Assembly: GCA_040375675.1 (NCBI GenBank)
Contig: JBEIRY010000034.1
Location: forward strand, 1 to 17,456
Reading direction: 5' to 3'
Length of the DNA: 17,456 nt
Source of the DNA: CAIUSP01 sp040375675
Lineage (GTDB): Bacteria > Actinomycetota > Thermoleophilia > Solirubrobacterales > 70-9
The stretch's first letter is position 1, and each line of letters begins with the position of its first letter. Below are positions 15,216 through 17,456 of this stretch, piece by piece. The position numbers were made by a program, and so were the translations under genes. The notes below the pieces were generated by a model. It did no database searches, had not been told where the DNA came from, and saw nothing but the letters and a program-made list of their open reading frames with translations.

Positions 15216-15455
15216 AGCACAAACGCAAAATGGATCATCGGGCTTCTAGTCGCGATCGTCATCGGACTGGTAGTCGGTCTCTACATCGTCAGCGGAGACA
15301 GCGGTAACTCGGGGACTACGGTTACCGAGCCTGCACCCACCACGGCGCCGACTACTACCGCTGCACCGACGACCACTACGACACCGACGACCACTCCGAC
15401 CTCCACCACATCAGGTGGCGGGGGCGGCGGTGGCGGCGGAATACCCGTCCCTTAG
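15213..15455 (+). CDS. Small membrane-anchored protein with Thr/Pro stalk and Gly9 tail
   Basis: An 80-residue protein of a family I do not recognise. A short polar N-terminus (MSTNAK) is followed by one hydrophobic helix (about 7-26), a small Gly/Ser/Asp hinge (27-34), a Thr/Pro/Ala-rich stalk (35-66), nine glycines in a row (68-76) and the end IPVP. The stalk DNA contains an exact 14-base repeat, 18 bases apart in frame. The likely topology is N-in with the stalk outside; such stalks are often O-mannosylated in actinobacteria (inference). The GTG start is the only one available. It lies 45 bases after argD and 27 before argG, in the same direction, so it is probably co-expressed in part. 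It uses some rare codons (CTA, GTA, ATA). Function unknown. Confidence 0.72.
   Translation: MSTNAKWIIGLLVAIVIGLVVGLYIVSGDSGNSGTTVTEPAPTTAPTTTAAPTTTTTPTTTPTSTTSGGGGGGGGGIPVP
15364..15395 (+). repeat. In-frame direct repeat in the Thr/Pro stalk
   Basis: CACCGACGACCACT occurs at 15364-15377 and again at 15382-15395, a period of 18 bases (six codons). The surrounding ACC/ACG/ACT/CCG-rich tract and the GGN tract at 15414-15440 are likely places for length change by slippage without a frameshift. Confidence 0.8.
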
Positions 15456-15467
15456 CCCCACAGACGC

Positions 15468-15472
15468 AGGAG
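15468..15472 (+). promoter_or_regulatory. Possible ribosome binding site of argG
   Basis: AGGAG lies 10 bases before GTG 15483. The spacing is longer than ideal, but no comparable motif precedes the alternative ATG codons at 15522 and 15540. Confidence 0.4.
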
Positions 15473-15482
15473 TGCGAAAGCC

Positions 15483-16829
15483 GTGGTTTGGCAGCGCCGA
15501 ACCGCGGCCTCCAGCCTGCTCATGCGAGACTTCCCGCAGATGAGCGATCGAAACGACAATCGCGCGGGAACAGGGGAGTGGCAGCCCACCGCTTCCTATG
15601 AAGCAGATCCCGCTTCGGTATCGAAGGTCCTGCTGCTTTATTCGGGCGGCCTCGACACGAGCGTGATGCTGAAATGGATTCAGGAGCGCTACGAGGCAGA
15701 GGTGGTCACGCTCACCTTGGATATGGGCCAACCCGGCGAAGACTGGGATGCGGCTATCAGCAAGGCCAAGGATCTCGGTGCCGTCGACAGCGTCCTGATC
15801 GACGCGCGAGAGGAGTTTGCGCGGGACTACGTGCTGCCTGCGATCAAGGCTAATGCGCTGTACGGGGGCGGATACCCGCTTTTCACAGCACTCGGGCGCC
15901 CCCTGATTGCCAAGCTCGCGGTCGAGGTGGCCAGAGAGCACGGTTGCGACACGATTGCTCACGGCTGCACTGGCAAGGGGAATGACCAGGTTCGTCTCGA
16001 CGGCACCATTGCGACTCTCGACTCCGATCTCAGGGTCCTCGCACCGGTGCGCGAGTGGAAGATGGGTCGTGAGGAGGAAATTGCCTACGCCCGCGAGCAC
16101 GGGATTCCGGTAAAGGGCGGCACCGAAGCTGCCCCCTATTCGATCGACGACAACCTCTGGGGTCGGTCTTCTGAGGGGCGGGAGATCGAAGACCTCGACT
16201 CAGCGCCCGATCCCGAGGTGTTTCAATTGGTGACCCGACCCGAGGAAGCCCCCGACCAGCCGGTAGAGATCGAGATCGGTTTCGAGGGTGGTTGTCCAGT
16301 CTCGGTGGACGGCAAGAAGCTCGGCTTGGTCGAACTGATCGAGCAGGTGGGAAAGGTCGGCGGAGATCATGGTGTCGGCATCGTCGATCACATCGAAGAC
16401 AGGATCGTCGGGCTGAAGGTTCGAGATCTATACGAGGCCCCGGCAGCGGCTGTGATCTTGAGCGCACATCAGGAGCTCGAAAAGCTCGTTTGCACTATCC
16501 ACCAGAACAACTTCAAGTCAGGACTCGAGAGTCAGTGGGCCTATCTGTGTTACGCGGGGCTGTGGTACGAGCCGCTCCGACACGACCTAGATGCCTACAT
16601 GGAATCGGTCAACCGATGGGTTACCGGCAGCGTTTCGCTTCGCCTCTACAAGGGGAATGTGACCCCGATAAAGCGGAGCTCTCCCTACGCCCTGTACGAC
16701 GCCGGCCTGGCCGGATTCGGCGAGTCTGGAGGGACCTTCTCTCAGCAGGCAAGCCCAGGCTTCATCGAACTGTTCACCCTTCAGACCCGTTTGGCACATC
16801 GTGTTCGAAGCGACGGAGGAGAAGGCTGA
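15483..16829 (+). CDS. argG: Argininosuccinate synthase
   Basis: A 448-residue enzyme (from this start) that joins citrulline and aspartate with ATP to make argininosuccinate. The N-type ATP pyrophosphatase loop is YSGGLDTSVMLKW (53-65). YVLPAIKANALYGGGYPLFTALGRP (117-140 region) and HGCTGKGNDQVR (160-171) contribute substrate contacts, and the rest keeps family landmarks such as EGGCPV and GLWYEPLR. The start is uncertain: GTG 15483 has AGGAG 10 bases upstream, while ATG 15540 would remove 19 residues and still leave about 28 residues before the conserved KVLLLYSGG. That extension is longer than in typical ArgG and looks disordered. argF and argH are not adjacent. The next gene starts 2 bases after the stop. 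Confidence 0.95.
   Translation: MVWQRRTAASSLLMRDFPQMSDRNDNRAGTGEWQPTASYEADPASVSKVLLLYSGGLDTSVMLKWIQERYEAEVVTLTLDMGQPGEDWDAAISKAKDLGAVDSVLIDAREEFARDYVLPAIKANALYGGGYPLFTALGRPLIAKLAVEVAREHGCDTIAHGCTGKGNDQVRLDGTIATLDSDLRVLAPVREWKMGREEEIAYAREHGIPVKGGTEAAPYSIDDNLWGRSSEGREIEDLDSAPDPEVFQLVTRPEEAPDQPVEIEIGFEGGCPVSVDGKKLGLVELIEQVGKVGGDHGVGIVDHIEDRIVGLKVRDLYEAPAAAVILSAHQELEKLVCTIHQNNFKSGLESQWAYLCYAGLWYEPLRHDLDAYMESVNRWVTGSVSLRLYKGNVTPIKRSSPYALYDAGLAGFGESGGTFSQQASPGFIELFTLQTRLAHRVRSDGGEG
16815..16825 (+). promoter_or_regulatory. Strong ribosome binding site for the 74-residue membrane protein
   Basis: GGAGGAGAAGG, inside the end of argG, ends 6 bases before ATG 16832. It supports the small gene as genuinely translated and fixes its start. 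Confidence 0.7.
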
Positions 16830-16831
16830 AG

Positions 16832-17056
16832 ATGTCTGTCCTGTACGAAGCAATAGGCAGGCTGGTCGTATCGCTCGTCTCGAGGCGGTATCGCGATGAG
16901 ATCAGGCTGATCGGAGTAGCGACGGTCGTGGTGGCCCTGTTTGCGCTTCTCTGGGGCTTGCGTGGCTCGGGCGTCAGCAGCTCCGGCTTTGCCGACCTGG
17001 TCGGATCTGGCTCGGGGCGCAAGCGACGCTCCGGAGCTTTCGTGAGCATACGCTAA
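16832..17056 (+). CDS. Small single-helix membrane protein of unknown function
   Basis: A 74-residue protein. An N-terminal amphipathic stretch (about 4-18, with Leu/Val/Ile on one face) leads to a basic cluster SRRYRDEIR (17-25), then one membrane helix (about 26-43, ending FALLWGL), then a Gly/Ser-rich tail with RKRR near 63-66. The positive charges before the helix suggest the N-terminus stays in the cytoplasm. The start is well supported by the strong ribosome binding site, and the gap from argG is 2 bases, so it is co-translated with argG. It is followed 47 bases later by a secreted coiled-coil protein, with which it may share an envelope role (inference). I do not recognise the family. 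Confidence 0.75.
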   Translation: MSVLYEAIGRLVVSLVSRRYRDEIRLIGVATVVVALFALLWGLRGSGVSSSGFADLVGSGSGRKRRSGAFVSIR

Positions 17057-17103
17057 CTTTTGCTCAGGCCAATTCCCCGGAAAGGGCGTTTCTGGCCAGA
17101 CAG

Positions 17104-17456
17104 ATGAGGACTCCCGGCAACACCAACTCAGCCGCGGGCTTGCGCCCGCTGCTTGCCGTGCTCGCTGCGTCGATCTTCTTGCTTTCGGCAGCCGCCGCCG
17201 GTGCGGCGAGCAATCAGGACAAGCAGCGGCTGGAGGCTGCTTCAAAGAGAGCCTCCCAGCTCGAACAGGAGCAGCAGGTTCGCTCCGGGCAGATCTCCGA
17301 GACGCAGGCGGCTGCCCGCGCAGCTGGCGTCTCGGAGATGCGTGTGTTGGCGCGCCTTCAGCGGTCTCAGCGCGACAAGCGGGCGTTGGTGCTGCAGTTG
17401 GGGGAGGCCAATCGTGAGCTGAAGGCGGCCGAGGTGCGTGAACGGCGAGCGATGAG
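17104..17456 (+). CDS. Start of a secreted coiled-coil protein (3' end outside window)
   Basis: The first 117 residues of a longer protein. A signal peptide is clear: polar and basic start, hydrophobic core LRPLLAVLAASIFLLSAAAAG (13-33), likely cut near AGAAS (about 35-36). From about 38 the sequence is heptad-like and highly charged (KQRLEAASKRASQLEQEQ, then LQRSQRDKRALVLQLGEANRELKAAEVRERR), so an alpha-helical coiled coil follows the signal. This layout is typical of EnvC/PcsB-like proteins whose C-terminus is an M23 or NlpC/P60 peptidoglycan hydrolase domain, but that domain would lie beyond the window, so the function is inferred. AAAGGG at 17081-17086 is a distant ribosome binding site for ATG 17104. 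Direction and spacing suggest the same transcript as argG and the 74-residue protein. Confidence 0.8.
   Translation, partial: MRTPGNTNSAAGLRPLLAVLAASIFLLSAAAAGAASNQDKQRLEAASKRASQLEQEQQVRSGQISETQAAARAAGVSEMRVLARLQRSQRDKRALVLQLGEANRELKAAEVRERRAM

Noticed and set aside
17030..17066. Terminator after the 74-residue gene (TGAGC ... GCTCA)
   Set aside because: Only 5 base pairs with a long loop and no T-run after the stem. Too weak to call, and the downstream gene runs in the same direction.

Overview
The window looks like chromosomal core DNA from a moderately GC-rich actinobacterium. The gene order rplT - SpoU methyltransferase - pheS - pheT - argC - argJ - argB - argD - argG, the frequent GTG starts, the strong preference for G/C at third codon positions and the start codons placed just after TANNNT motifs all fit this. 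A Thermoleophilia/Solirubrobacterales-like lineage is my best guess, but that placement is inference. I see no insertion sequence, phage gene, CRISPR array, tRNA or rRNA, and no base-composition break suggesting recent transfer.

Layout. (1) Positions 2-247 hold the 3' end of an unidentified plus-strand gene. It converges on a large minus-strand gene (272-3073) for a secreted Ntn-hydrolase of the penicillin G acylase family, read from a TTG start. (2) A 166-base divergent intergenic region (3074-3239) separates the acylase from thrS. It carries a three-arm palindrome built on GTGTGAC, one pair of which is an exact TGTGA-N6-TCACA (CRP/GlxR-type) site. (3) Positions 3240-6582 form a translation block: thrS, infC, rpmI and rplT, closed by a strong intrinsic terminator at 6612-6644. 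(4) Positions 6688-15167 are one tightly packed run of SpoU 2'-O-methyltransferase, pheS, pheT, argC, argJ, argB and argD, with most junctions overlapping or within a few bases. (5) Positions 15213-17456 hold a small membrane protein with a Thr/Pro stalk and nine-glycine tail, then argG, then a 74-residue one-helix membrane protein, then the start of a secreted coiled-coil protein that runs off the window.

How the genes work together. ThrRS, PheRS, IF3, L35, L20 and the rRNA methyltransferase serve translation. ArgJ, ArgB, ArgC and ArgD form the acetyl-recycling route from glutamate to ornithine, and ArgG makes argininosuccinate. ArgF, ArgH and ArgR are not in the window. The pheT-argC overlap suggests that arginine synthesis is co-transcribed with PheRS.

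Most of the window is conventional. The parts that deserve attention are the divergent operator region, the acylase of unknown substrate, the two small membrane proteins flanking argG, and the possible leaderless starts. I found no convincing new defence, mobile or RNA-based system here.
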